From Pseudonocardia parietis (GTDB lineage: Bacteria; Actinomycetota; Actinomycetes; Mycobacteriales; Pseudonocardiaceae): a stretch of 64,000 nucleotides of DNA. How positions within the stretch are numbered: position 1 is the stretch's first letter; every line of letters starts with the position of its first letter. The stretch is from NCBI RefSeq assembly GCF_017876315.1, contig NZ_JAGINU010000001.1:2728001-2792000 (forward strand). Direction: 5' to 3'. Below, piece by piece: positions 53,507-61,180 of this stretch. A model generated the notes under the pieces. It had not been told where the DNA came from. It made no database searches and saw nothing but the letters and a program-made list of their open reading frames with translations. The translations under genes were made by a program, and so were the position numbers.

Positions 53507-53649
53507 GGCGGCACCATCCGTGGTGGGAATCAGCGACGTGGATCACGGCAGCGTCCGCCACTCTCGCCGAGTCCCCCGCAGTCGCCAAGCAGCAGGATGC
53601 ACACCGAACCAGCGGCGATTTTGTGCGGCATGTCGTTCGACGCCCGGTG

Positions 53650-55404
53650 TCAGGGAGGTGGCGCCAGTTCGGCGTCCAGGTTGTCGTTCACCTTCGCCAG
53701 GGTGTCGACGTGGTGGGCCAGCCACACCATGAACTGGGTGTCCGACGACCGGATGTCCATGCCGATCGCCCGCGAGATCCGGTCCAGCTTGTACAGCGTC
53801 GTGTTCCGGTGCAGGCCCAGTCGCCGTGCTGCGGCGTTGAGGTTGCCCGATTCGCCGATGTAGGCGAGCACGACGCCCTCCAGGCTGCGGTTGTGCCCGT
53901 CGGCCCGGCGCAGTGGTGCGAGTACCTCCTCGGCGAACCTGCGGCCGTTCTCGGAGTCGGCGACCTCGCGTAGCGCTACGAAGATCCGGAGGTCCTCGTA
54001 GCCGACGACCGGAGCCGCGTCCACCCGGCGCGCCAGAGACAGGGCTGTACGCGCCTCCCGGTAGCCGATCGCGGCGCCACCCGCGCCGGTCCGAGCGCCG
54101 CCGAACGCGACCTGGACCGTGCCGGCGAGCCTCTCCTGCACCGCCCGGTAGACGGCGCCGGCCAACGAGCGGATCTCCTCGGTGCCGTGCTGGTCGGCGA
54201 CCGGCGCGACCACGACGAGGTTCCCGCCCACCTGCGTGGCGAGGACGGGCTCGGGAACCTCGTGGTCGATCCGCTCCACCGCCCGGGCGGCGGCCTGGAA
54301 GCGGCGGACCGTGCGGGCGTCGTCGGAGACCGGCGGGTCGGGCTCGGCGACCAGCACCACGTACCGGCCGTCGGGCTGGAAACCGTGGTGGCGAGCGCGC
54401 GCCACGAGCTGCTGGCCGTCGGCGAACCGGCCGTGGACCAGGTCGACGACGAAATCGCCGCGCGTGCGTTCCTCGGCCTCGGTCATCGAACGCATTCGGA
54501 GCATCTCCGCCCCGATCAGCACGGCGCCCTCCTGCACCACGATCCGGCGCTGGGCGCGATCGTGCGGGTCCCCGTCCACCGGTTCCAGCACCGCGGCCAC
54601 CCCGCAGGGCTCGCCGCCGATCGTGACCGGTGCGGCCAGCGGAACCACCGCGTCCGAGCCGTCCCCGACGACGTCGAGGGTGACCGCGTCGTGGGAGGGG
54701 ATCCTGCCGCCGAGGGTGTTCGCGTAGCGGCCGATGAGGCCGGCGACGTGGTCCGGCAACGACTTCGCGCGTCCGGTCCCCGACTCGTGCGCGAGCACCG
54801 CGCCGTCCAGGTCGAGGACCGTCACCGGGGCCCCGGCCATCCGGGACATGCCGTGGGCGAGCGCGGGAATCCCGGTGCCCCGGGCCAGGATCTCGCCGAG
54901 CGAGCGGTGCACGCGGTCGCTGTACTGCAGCACGTGTGTGGACTGGGCCAGCACCTTCGTGGCCACCAGCTGGCTCACCGCCCGGAAACCCGCCGTCGCC
55001 GGCAGCAGCGCTAGGGGTAGCCCGACCTCGTCGGCGGCGGCGCGGGCCTCGGGCAGGTAGCGCCGAAGCTCGGCGGGCGGCGCCGCGTCGGACGGATCGA
55101 GCCGGACCAGCAGTGCGACCGCCCCGGCCTCGGCGACGCTGCGTACCACCGCGGCGCCGCCGGGTCCGCGGAACCGGGCGACGGGAGCGTGCACGACGAG
55201 GTCGCCATCGGGTTCGGCACCCTCGTCGAGCTCGGACAACGGGATGCACCAGCGCGCGGTGCGCGAGGTCCCGTCCCGGCCGGCGACGAGCGTGTTGCGC
55301 AGGAGAGGCTCGGTCAGGAGGTCGGCGACGGAGACGGTGTCGGACGGGTCGACCCGTGCGGTGGGCGCACGTCGGTCGGCATCGGGTCGAGCGCTCTGTG
55401 CCAT
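53650..55404 (-). CDS. PucR/CdaR-family transcriptional regulator
   Basis: A 584-residue regulator. The N-terminal region (about 20-180) resembles the PucR purine-catabolism domain (VADLLTEPLL, VVHAPVARFRG), the middle holds a GAF/GGDEF-like segment, and the C-terminus has the PucR helix-turn-helix NLNAAARRLGLHRNTTLYKLDRI near residue 550. Family members activate nitrogen-compound catabolism. It is divergent from the aldehyde dehydrogenase gene across 111 bases with repeated CACAATC boxes. It is the only regulator in the 50-63 kb island and so the likely controller. Confidence 0.88.
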   Translation of the reverse strand: MAQSARPDADRRAPTARVDPSDTVSVADLLTEPLLRNTLVAGRDGTSRTARWCIPLSELDEGAEPDGDLVVHAPVARFRGPGGAAVVRSVAEAGAVALLVRLDPSDAAPPAELRRYLPEARAAADEVGLPLALLPATAGFRAVSQLVATKVLAQSTHVLQYSDRVHRSLGEILARGTGIPALAHGMSRMAGAPVTVLDLDGAVLAHESGTGRAKSLPDHVAGLIGRYANTLGGRIPSHDAVTLDVVGDGSDAVVPLAAPVTIGGEPCGVAAVLEPVDGDPHDRAQRRIVVQEGAVLIGAEMLRMRSMTEAEERTRGDFVVDLVHGRFADGQQLVARARHHGFQPDGRYVVLVAEPDPPVSDDARTVRRFQAAARAVERIDHEVPEPVLATQVGGNLVVVAPVADQHGTEEIRSLAGAVYRAVQERLAGTVQVAFGGARTGAGGAAIGYREARTALSLARRVDAAPVVGYEDLRIFVALREVADSENGRRFAEEVLAPLRRADGHNRSLEGVVLAYIGESGNLNAAARRLGLHRNTTLYKLDRISRAIGMDIRSSDTQFMVWLAHHVDTLAKVNDNLDAELAPPP

Positions 55405-55466
55405 CTGCCTATATCCGATCCGTGGGCGGCTGCACTTCGTCCAGTGCCGGTCATGCTGGCCCCGCT

Positions 55467-55506
55467 CCACAATCGCCGGTAGCCGTCACATTCCACAATC
55501 CGCCGG
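55467..55506. promoter_or_regulatory. Direct repeat of CCACAATC-GCCGG, candidate PucR site
   Basis: CCACAATCGCCGG (55467-55479) is repeated 26 bases later as CCACAATCCGCCGG (55493-55506), in the pucR/aldehyde dehydrogenase divergent region. The second copy overlaps the ribosome site. A GCACAATCGG box lies before the permease at 61181 and a looser one before the permease at 53506. Confidence 0.5.
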
Positions 55507-55515
55507 AGGTTCTTC

Positions 55516-56943
55516 GTGCATCCAGCACCGACTCGCCCGGTCGCGGACATCCCGGACACCGAGTCGTGGACGACCGATCCGGCCCGCCCCGGTCACTCGG
55601 TCAGCCGGTTCCGCCCCGCCACCGCCGACGACGTCCACGACGCGATCGGACGGGCCGCCGCGTCCGGATGGCCGGGCACCACCCCGGCCCACCGGGCTGC
55701 CGTGCTCGGCGGGGTCGCCGACCGTTTGGAGGCGGACCGCGACGACTTGGCCGCGCTGATCACCCGGGAGGAGGGCAAGCCGCTCGGTGCCGCTCGCGGC
55801 GAGGTCGGCAAGGCCGCCGAGCAGTTCCGGCTCGCCGCCCAGCTGGCGTTCCTGGTCGAGGGGACGACCTACCCGCCAGAGACGCCCGGCACGTTCGCCT
55901 ACACGCTGCGCGGTCCGCTCGGTGTGGTCGCGGCCGTGACCCCGTGGAATTTCCCGCTGTCGCTGGCCGCGCGCAAGATCGCGCCGGCGCTGGCGGCGGG
56001 GAACACGGTGGTGTTCAAGCCCTCGCCGGTGACCGCGGGCGTCGGCGACCGGCTCGCTTCCGCGGCCACGGCAGCCGGGCTTCCCGCGGACGCCCTGCCC
56101 GTGGTCCACGGCCACGACCCCGACGCGATGACAGCTCTGCTCGCCGACCGGCGGGTCCGCGGAGTCAGCTTCACCGGCTCGGACGAGATCGGTGCGCTGA
56201 TCCGGGCACAGACGCACGGCCAGGCCCGGTTGCAGCTGGAGCTCGGCGGCCGCAACTGCGCCGTGGTCTGCGCCGACGCCGACCTGGAGCGGGCCGCCGC
56301 CGACATCGCGACCGGCGCGTTCGGGCTGACCGGGCAGGCCTGCACCTCGACCGACCGCGTCCTGGTGGCGGAGCCCGTCGCCGCCGAGCTGACGGCGCTG
56401 CTCGCAGAGCGGGTGCGCGCTCTCGTGGTCGGCCCCGGTGGCGACCGGACGACGACCGCGGGCCCGGTCGCCACCGTGGGCCAGTTCCGGCGGCTGAGCG
56501 AGCTACGCGAGAGTGCCGTCGCCGCCGGTGCCCGGGTCGTCGCGTCCGCCGAGGTCGTGCCCGGCTGCGACCCGGACGGCTACTGGGTTCCCCCGACGTT
56601 GTTCGCCGACGTCCCTGCCGACCACGAGCTGGTCACCGGCGAGGTGTTCGGTCCGTTCTGCACGGTCCTGCCGGTCGCCGATCTCGAGGAGGCGCTCTCC
56701 GTCCTCGACAGCTCCACGCACGGCCTCGCAGCAGCCGTACACACCACTGATCTCGCCACCGCATACCGGTTCGCGGCCGCTGCGCCGTGCGGAGTCGTGA
56801 AAGTCAACGCCCCCACCACCGGCAACGGGGTCGCCCCGCCGTTCGGGGGACTGCGTGCGTCGTCCGGCGGCGCCTTCCCGGAGGGCGGGCGTCAGGCGCT
56901 CGAGTTCGTCACCGACACCAGGACCGTGTACCTCACCCCCTGA
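55516..56943 (+). CDS. NAD(P)-dependent aldehyde dehydrogenase
   Basis: A 475-residue enzyme oxidising an aldehyde to an acid. The catalytic Cys276 (GQACTS), general-base Glu242 (LELGGRNC) and the TPWNFPLS cofactor segment near residue 135 are present. It resembles succinate-semialdehyde dehydrogenase-type members. The GTG start is preceded by CCGGAGG. First gene of the forward unit under the PucR control region; probably handles an aldehyde left after amine or amide removal. Confidence 0.9.
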   Translation: MHPAPTRPVADIPDTESWTTDPARPGHSVSRFRPATADDVHDAIGRAAASGWPGTTPAHRAAVLGGVADRLEADRDDLAALITREEGKPLGAARGEVGKAAEQFRLAAQLAFLVEGTTYPPETPGTFAYTLRGPLGVVAAVTPWNFPLSLAARKIAPALAAGNTVVFKPSPVTAGVGDRLASAATAAGLPADALPVVHGHDPDAMTALLADRRVRGVSFTGSDEIGALIRAQTHGQARLQLELGGRNCAVVCADADLERAAADIATGAFGLTGQACTSTDRVLVAEPVAAELTALLAERVRALVVGPGGDRTTTAGPVATVGQFRRLSELRESAVAAGARVVASAEVVPGCDPDGYWVPPTLFADVPADHELVTGEVFGPFCTVLPVADLEEALSVLDSSTHGLAAAVHTTDLATAYRFAAAAPCGVVKVNAPTTGNGVAPPFGGLRASSGGAFPEGGRQALEFVTDTRTVYLTP

Positions 56944-56946
56944 CCC

Positions 56947-56965
56947 GGGAACGGCGTCCGTTCCC
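56947..56965 (+). other. Intercistronic hairpin
   Basis: GGGAACGG and CCGTTCCC pair perfectly around a three-base loop, between the aldehyde dehydrogenase and GlcG-like genes. It may adjust relative expression or be a weak terminator. Confidence 0.45.
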
Positions 56966-56992
56966 ACCGACCACCCACTCCGGAGGAGACCC

Positions 56993-57445
56993 GTGCAGAC
57001 CATCCACCGACTCACCCTCGACGACGCCCTCGTCGTCCTGCGAGCGGCCGAGGCCGAGGCCGAGCGGATCGGCGTCCGCCAGACCATCTGCGTCGCCGAC
57101 GACGGTGCCCACCCGATCGCGCTGCACCGCATGACCGGTGCCCGCCTCACCGGGGTCGAGATCGCCATCGCGAAGGCCTTCACCGCAGCCGGGCACCAGC
57201 GCGCCACCCATCTGTTCAACGAACCCCCGAACGGGCCGGCCCTGCCGGGTAACGAGGCGTTCGGGATCCAGCACATGCACACCGGACGGTTCACGGTGTT
57301 CGTCGGCGGCTTCCCCCTCGTGTACGACGGCCAGGTCGTCGGTGCGGTCGGTATCAGCGGCGGCAACGGTGAGCAGGACAAGGCGGTCGGTGCGGCGGCG
57401 CTCGCCGCATTCGAGGAGCTGGTCGCGGGCGCGGTCCCCGCCTGA
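56993..57445 (+). CDS. GlcG/HbpS (DUF336) family protein
   Basis: A 150-residue protein with the family's LTLDDALVVLRAAEAEAERIGV start, AIAKAFTAAG middle and a G-V-G-I-S-G-G-N-G-E-Q-D segment near residue 125 (usual form GAIGVSGG). Members bind haem or small metabolites and are common beside aldehyde dehydrogenases and glycolate, diol or amide catabolic genes, where they may act as accessory proteins. GTG start after an ideal GGAGGAG. No signal peptide. Confidence 0.85.
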   Translation: MQTIHRLTLDDALVVLRAAEAEAERIGVRQTICVADDGAHPIALHRMTGARLTGVEIAIAKAFTAAGHQRATHLFNEPPNGPALPGNEAFGIQHMHTGRFTVFVGGFPLVYDGQVVGAVGISGGNGEQDKAVGAAALAAFEELVAGAVPA

Positions 57446-57452
57446 GTGCTGC

Positions 57453-57491
57453 ACGACGGACGGGCTCCTCGGCGAGGGGCCCGTCCGTCGT
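57453..57491. terminator. Bidirectional terminator hairpin
   Basis: ACGACGGACGGGC (57453-57465) pairs exactly with GCCCGTCCGTCGT (57479-57491), with a small CCTC/GAGG stem in the loop. It lies between the convergent GlcG-like and MFS genes, and TTCCGTT follows on the plus strand. Confidence 0.75.
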
Positions 57492-57503
57492 TCCGTTCGC
57501 GGA

Positions 57504-58880
57504 TCAGCCGCGGACCCGGCCGGTGAAGCTGACGGCGAGAGCGACGAGCGCGGACCCGGCACACACGAGGGCGACGGCCACGACCGACGCCCGATCGGCC
57601 GGGGCGTCGCCGACCGCCAGCGCGACCACCACGCCGCCGAGTGCGGCACCGACGAAGCGCAGCGAGTTGAAGACCCCGAGCCCGGCTCCGGAACCGGCCA
57701 GCTGCGCCGATCGGGCGGCCCCGGTGGCAGCCGGGGTCTGGGTCAGGGCCATGCCGCAGCCGACGGCAGCACAGACCGCGACCAGAGCGGGCAGGGCGGA
57801 AGCCGTCGCGAAGAACCAGGCCAGGGCGCCCGCGGCGGTGGCGAGGACGAGCAGCCCGCACCGCAGGGCCCACCGAGGGCTCCAGCCCTCGGTCAGCCGC
57901 CCGACGACCGGGGCGAGCACCGTCATCGCCGCGGGCACGGCGACGACCAGCAGACCGGCCTCGCGGGCGGGGAGCCCGAACTCGGCGAGCAGGAACAGCG
58001 GGACCGCCAGCAGGATCGCGGTCAGGCACAACATCTGGGCCAGCGCGGCCACCGACGAGCGCACGAACCGCGCGTCGAGGAACAGGCCGAGCGGGACGAA
58101 CGGCCGGGCGACCCGTCGCTCGACGACGACGAACGCCCCCAGTGCCAGCGAACCCGCGCCGAACCCGATCCACACCACAGGCGAGCCCGGGCCGAGGGGT
58201 CCGAGCGCCGAGGCACCGACGAGCACCCCGACAGTGCCGAGGGTGAGGGTGAGGGCACCGCCGATGTCCAGCCGGGCCGCCCGTGGTTCGTCGTGCGGGA
58301 GCAGACGCAGCGCGCCCAGGAAGGCGACCAGTGCGAAGGGGACGATCACCGCGAAGACCGACCGCCAGCCGGTCGTGTCGGCCAACAGCCCACCGATCGT
58401 CGGCCCGGCGGCCTGGCCTGCGCCGTTGGCCGCCGCCCACCACGACACGGCGCGCCCACGGTGCTCGGGGGCTGCGGCCGCGGTGAGCAGTGCGAGCACC
58501 GTCGGCAGCACCAGCGCTCCGGACAGACCCTGGACCGCGCGGAACCCGACGAGGGTCGGCAGGTTCGGGGCGAGCGCCGCACCCGTTGCGCCGACGGCGA
58601 CCCCGACCATCGAGATCAGGAAGAGTCGCCGCCGGCCGATCCGGTCACCGAGCCACCCGGCGATCGGGAGCATCGCAGCGCACGTCAGGTTGAACGCGAC
58701 CACCACGAGCGTCCCGGCCGTCAGCGGTGCACCGAGATCGGCGGTGATGGCAGCGAGCGGCACCGTGACCAGGGTGTTCGCGATCGTGCTCGCGAACGTC
58801 CCGATCACCAGGAACACCATGGCCGGCCCGGGCCCTGTTCCGGTCCTCCGGGCCCGCAGTGCGTCGAGAGCGCCGGTCAC
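57504..58880 (-). CDS. MFS transporter, DHA2-like
   Basis: A 458-residue permease with twelve to fourteen helices. The loop 2-3 signature GWLGDRIGRRRLFL is near residue 77 and the motif C-like VGFRAVQGLSGALVLPT follows near 112, pointing to the drug:H+ antiporter group. The GTG start overlaps the Rid gene stop, tying it to the Rid/GGT transcript. Its role may be to expel an intermediate or product of that pathway. Confidence 0.85.
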   Translation of the reverse strand: MTGALDALRARRTGTGPGPAMVFLVIGTFASTIANTLVTVPLAAITADLGAPLTAGTLVVVAFNLTCAAMLPIAGWLGDRIGRRRLFLISMVGVAVGATGAALAPNLPTLVGFRAVQGLSGALVLPTVLALLTAAAAPEHRGRAVSWWAAANGAGQAAGPTIGGLLADTTGWRSVFAVIVPFALVAFLGALRLLPHDEPRAARLDIGGALTLTLGTVGVLVGASALGPLGPGSPVVWIGFGAGSLALGAFVVVERRVARPFVPLGLFLDARFVRSSVAALAQMLCLTAILLAVPLFLLAEFGLPAREAGLLVVAVPAAMTVLAPVVGRLTEGWSPRWALRCGLLVLATAAGALAWFFATASALPALVAVCAAVGCGMALTQTPAATGAARSAQLAGSGAGLGVFNSLRFVGAALGGVVVALAVGDAPADRASVVAVALVCAGSALVALAVSFTGRVRG

Positions 58881-59341
58881 CGGGGTCGGACCGGCGTGAG
58901 CGCGGCGGTGAGCTCGACCTCCACCGGGGCCCCGCCGGGTAGTGCGAGCACGCCGACGGCGGCCCGCACCGGCAACAGATCCGGGCCGAACCGGTCGGCG
59001 AGTACGGCGGATGCGCCGTCCGCGACGGCCGACTGGTCGGCGAAGTCGGCTGTGCAGGCCACCCACACGGTCATCCGGACGGGCCGGGCGAGGACCCGCC
59101 CGGCCGCGTCCGCGGCGGAGCGGCACGCGGCCAGCGCGTTCCCCACGGCAAGCCTGGCAGCCGCCGCGGCCTCCGGGACACCGACGGATTCTCCGACCCG
59201 GCCGGTCAACCTCAGCCGGCCGGCCCGGCGCGGTGTCATCCCGGCGCTGTGCACCAGGTCGCCCTCGACGACGGCCGCCACATACCGGCCCTGTGGGACG
59301 GGCGGTCCCTCCGCGGCCACCGGCCCGGTCACCTCAGACAC
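58877..59341 (-). CDS. Rid-family (YjgF-like) protein
   Basis: A 154-residue Rid protein with GDLVHSAGMTPRRAGRLRLTG near residue 35. Near the C-terminus is P-V-R-A-A-V-G-V followed by GGAPVEVELTA, so the arginine expected for imine or enamine hydrolysis is retained, unlike the Rid protein at 3126. GTG start overlapping the 3' end of the gamma-glutamyltransferase-like gene. It probably clears a reactive imine formed in the same pathway. Confidence 0.82.
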   Translation of the reverse strand: MSEVTGPVAAEGPPVPQGRYVAAVVEGDLVHSAGMTPRRAGRLRLTGRVGESVGVPEAAAAARLAVGNALAACRSAADAAGRVLARPVRMTVWVACTADFADQSAVADGASAVLADRFGPDLLPVRAAVGVLALPGGAPVEVELTAALTPVRPR

Positions 59342-60965
59342 CGAGCGCCACCCCTTCCTGGCGGAAGTCCGAGCCGCCGGCCAGGCAACCGGTGCGGTGA
59401 TCGACCGACACGATCTGCGCGCTGCCACCCCCTCCGCCGTCGCCGACCCGGACGACGTGGTGCCCCCGCTCGGCCAGTCCGGCGAGCACCTCCGGCCCGA
59501 GGCGGTCCTCGCAGCGCAGCTCGGCCGCGCTGCCCAGGTCACCGGCGTCACTGCCCGGGAAGACCGAGAACCGGGGTGCGTCGACGGCGTCCTGCGGATC
59601 GGCGTCCTGATCGAGCAGATGGGAGATCAACTGAACGTTCCACTGCACCTGGCCGTCGCCGCCGGGCGTGTTGCCCACGTGCAGCAGGCGACCGTCGTCG
59701 TCGGTGACCAGCCAGGTGTTGAGGGTGTGCAGCGGGCGCCGTCGCGGGCGTACCTCGTTCGGGTGCCCGGGGACGAGGTAGGCGCCGCGGGCAAGCCGGT
59801 TGTTGAGCACGATCCCGGTGCCCGGCACGGTCGTCCCCGACCCGAAGGTGAACGCCAGCGACACGATGAGGCCGACGGCACGCCCGTCGCCGTCGACAGC
59901 CACCATCGACGTCGTGTCACCGTCGGGGCGGGCGCCGGCGGGCATCGGCAGGTCGCGCGCCCGGATCCGCTCCCGGGCCTCGGCGAGGGCTTCCGGGCTG
60001 CCGGCACGGTCCGGAGCGGGCCGGTCCGAACCTGCCCGGTCGTAGCGGTCGTCGAACGCGATGCGGGCCGCACCGGCGAGCCAGTGGACGGCCTCGGCAC
60101 CGAGGGGCAGGGGCGCCGTACCGCCGGCCCGTAGCTCACCGTCGCAGACGGCGAGCTGGTCGACGACCATCCAGCCGGGTGTCGGCAGCGGAGTCTGGTA
60201 GACGTTCCTGCCCGCGTACCGGCCCCGGAGCGGTGCCTCCCCGACGACATGCCCGCTCGCCGCCCACTCGGCCCCGGAGAACGGCGCGCCGCCCGCGGCG
60301 AGAGCCTCGACCGCACGCTCGGCAAGGGTTCCCGTGTAGAGCGCGTCGGGATCGCGGGCGAGGGCGGCGATCGACCGGGCGAGCTCGGGCTGCGCGAGCC
60401 GGGTTCCGACGGCCGGGGCGCGTCCGTCGCGCAGCAACGCCGCGGCGGTCTCCGGGTTCGCGGCCAGCCGCTCGCGATGGCGGTCGATGTCGTCACGGGT
60501 CCGGGCCGTGCACGGCAGCCCGCCGGTGGCCATCCGAACCGCCGGTTCCCACAGCTCCGTCAGCGGGCGTGTGGCCCCGGCCGCATGCAGCGCGGTCAGT
60601 GCGGCGACCGCCCCCGGTGCGGCGACCGACAGCGGCCCGTACCGGGGGAGCAGTGCCGCACCGGCGTAACGGTCGGGGGTCCCGCCGTCCGGGCCGAAAC
60701 CACTACCGCAGAACGCCTCTACCTGCCCGCCCGGCTCGTGGACCAGGGCGAACATGTCCCCTCCGACACCGCACTGCCCGGGCAGCGCGAGCCAGGCGAC
60801 GGCGGCCATCGCGAGCGCCGCGTCGACGGCGTTGCCCCCTGTAGCGAGTACCTCCGCACCCGTCCGGCTGATCGCGGGATGGCTCGAGGTCACCATCCCG
60901 TCGGCTCCGAGCGCCGGTACACGGACGGACGAGGGGAACGCGGACGGGGGCGCGAGGGCGGTCAT
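59334..60965 (-). CDS. Gamma-glutamyltransferase-like Ntn-hydrolase (cytosolic)
   Basis: A 543-residue GGT-family protein. The autoprocessing site is D-T-T-S-M-V-A-V-D, making Thr351 the expected nucleophile and giving subunits of about 350 and 193 residues, as in classical GGT. Other motifs are GGNAVDAALAMA near 35-45, FGSGTTVPGTGIVLNNR near 375 and NTPGGDGQVQWNVQ near 435. No signal peptide is present after the ATG at 60965, unlike secreted GGT. The enzyme may cleave a gamma-glutamyl amide or a related acyl amide inside the cell. Confidence 0.87.
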   Translation of the reverse strand: MTALAPPSAFPSSVRVPALGADGMVTSSHPAISRTGAEVLATGGNAVDAALAMAAVAWLALPGQCGVGGDMFALVHEPGGQVEAFCGSGFGPDGGTPDRYAGAALLPRYGPLSVAAPGAVAALTALHAAGATRPLTELWEPAVRMATGGLPCTARTRDDIDRHRERLAANPETAAALLRDGRAPAVGTRLAQPELARSIAALARDPDALYTGTLAERAVEALAAGGAPFSGAEWAASGHVVGEAPLRGRYAGRNVYQTPLPTPGWMVVDQLAVCDGELRAGGTAPLPLGAEAVHWLAGAARIAFDDRYDRAGSDRPAPDRAGSPEALAEARERIRARDLPMPAGARPDGDTTSMVAVDGDGRAVGLIVSLAFTFGSGTTVPGTGIVLNNRLARGAYLVPGHPNEVRPRRRPLHTLNTWLVTDDDGRLLHVGNTPGGDGQVQWNVQLISHLLDQDADPQDAVDAPRFSVFPGSDAGDLGSAAELRCEDRLGPEVLAGLAERGHHVVRVGDGGGGGSAQIVSVDHRTGCLAGGSDFRQEGVALGV

Positions 60966-61043
60966 GCACGGCACGATCCATCGCGCTCGCTCGTGACGAC
61001 TACGTGAAATCTGCACAGGCAGAGGGCCGCAGCCAGGGCACTG

Positions 61044-61056
61044 TGTCGTAACGACA
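61044..61056. promoter_or_regulatory. Palindrome in the GGT/permease divergent region
   Basis: TGTCGT-A-ACGACA is a perfect 13-base inverted repeat, followed a few bases on by GCACAATCGG (61061-61070), which is related to the repeated box near pucR. Together they look like the control region of the divergent GGT-like and permease genes. Confidence 0.45.
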
Positions 61057-61180
61057 ACGTGCACAATCGGAAATCCGCGTGCTGTGCACTGTTGGCCTGG
61101 ATGAGTGGCCGACGGCCTGTGAGTGTGTTCCGCCACACCACCACACAGCACCGCCGTCACTCGGCGGGAAGGAGGCCGCG

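Noticed and set aside
57138..60134. Very long open frame (about 1000 codons) on the plus strand across the GlcG, MFS, Rid and GGT region
   Set aside because: It overlaps four well-supported genes, is rich in Arg, Gly, Pro and Asp without any domain, and is a typical artefact of very high GC content.
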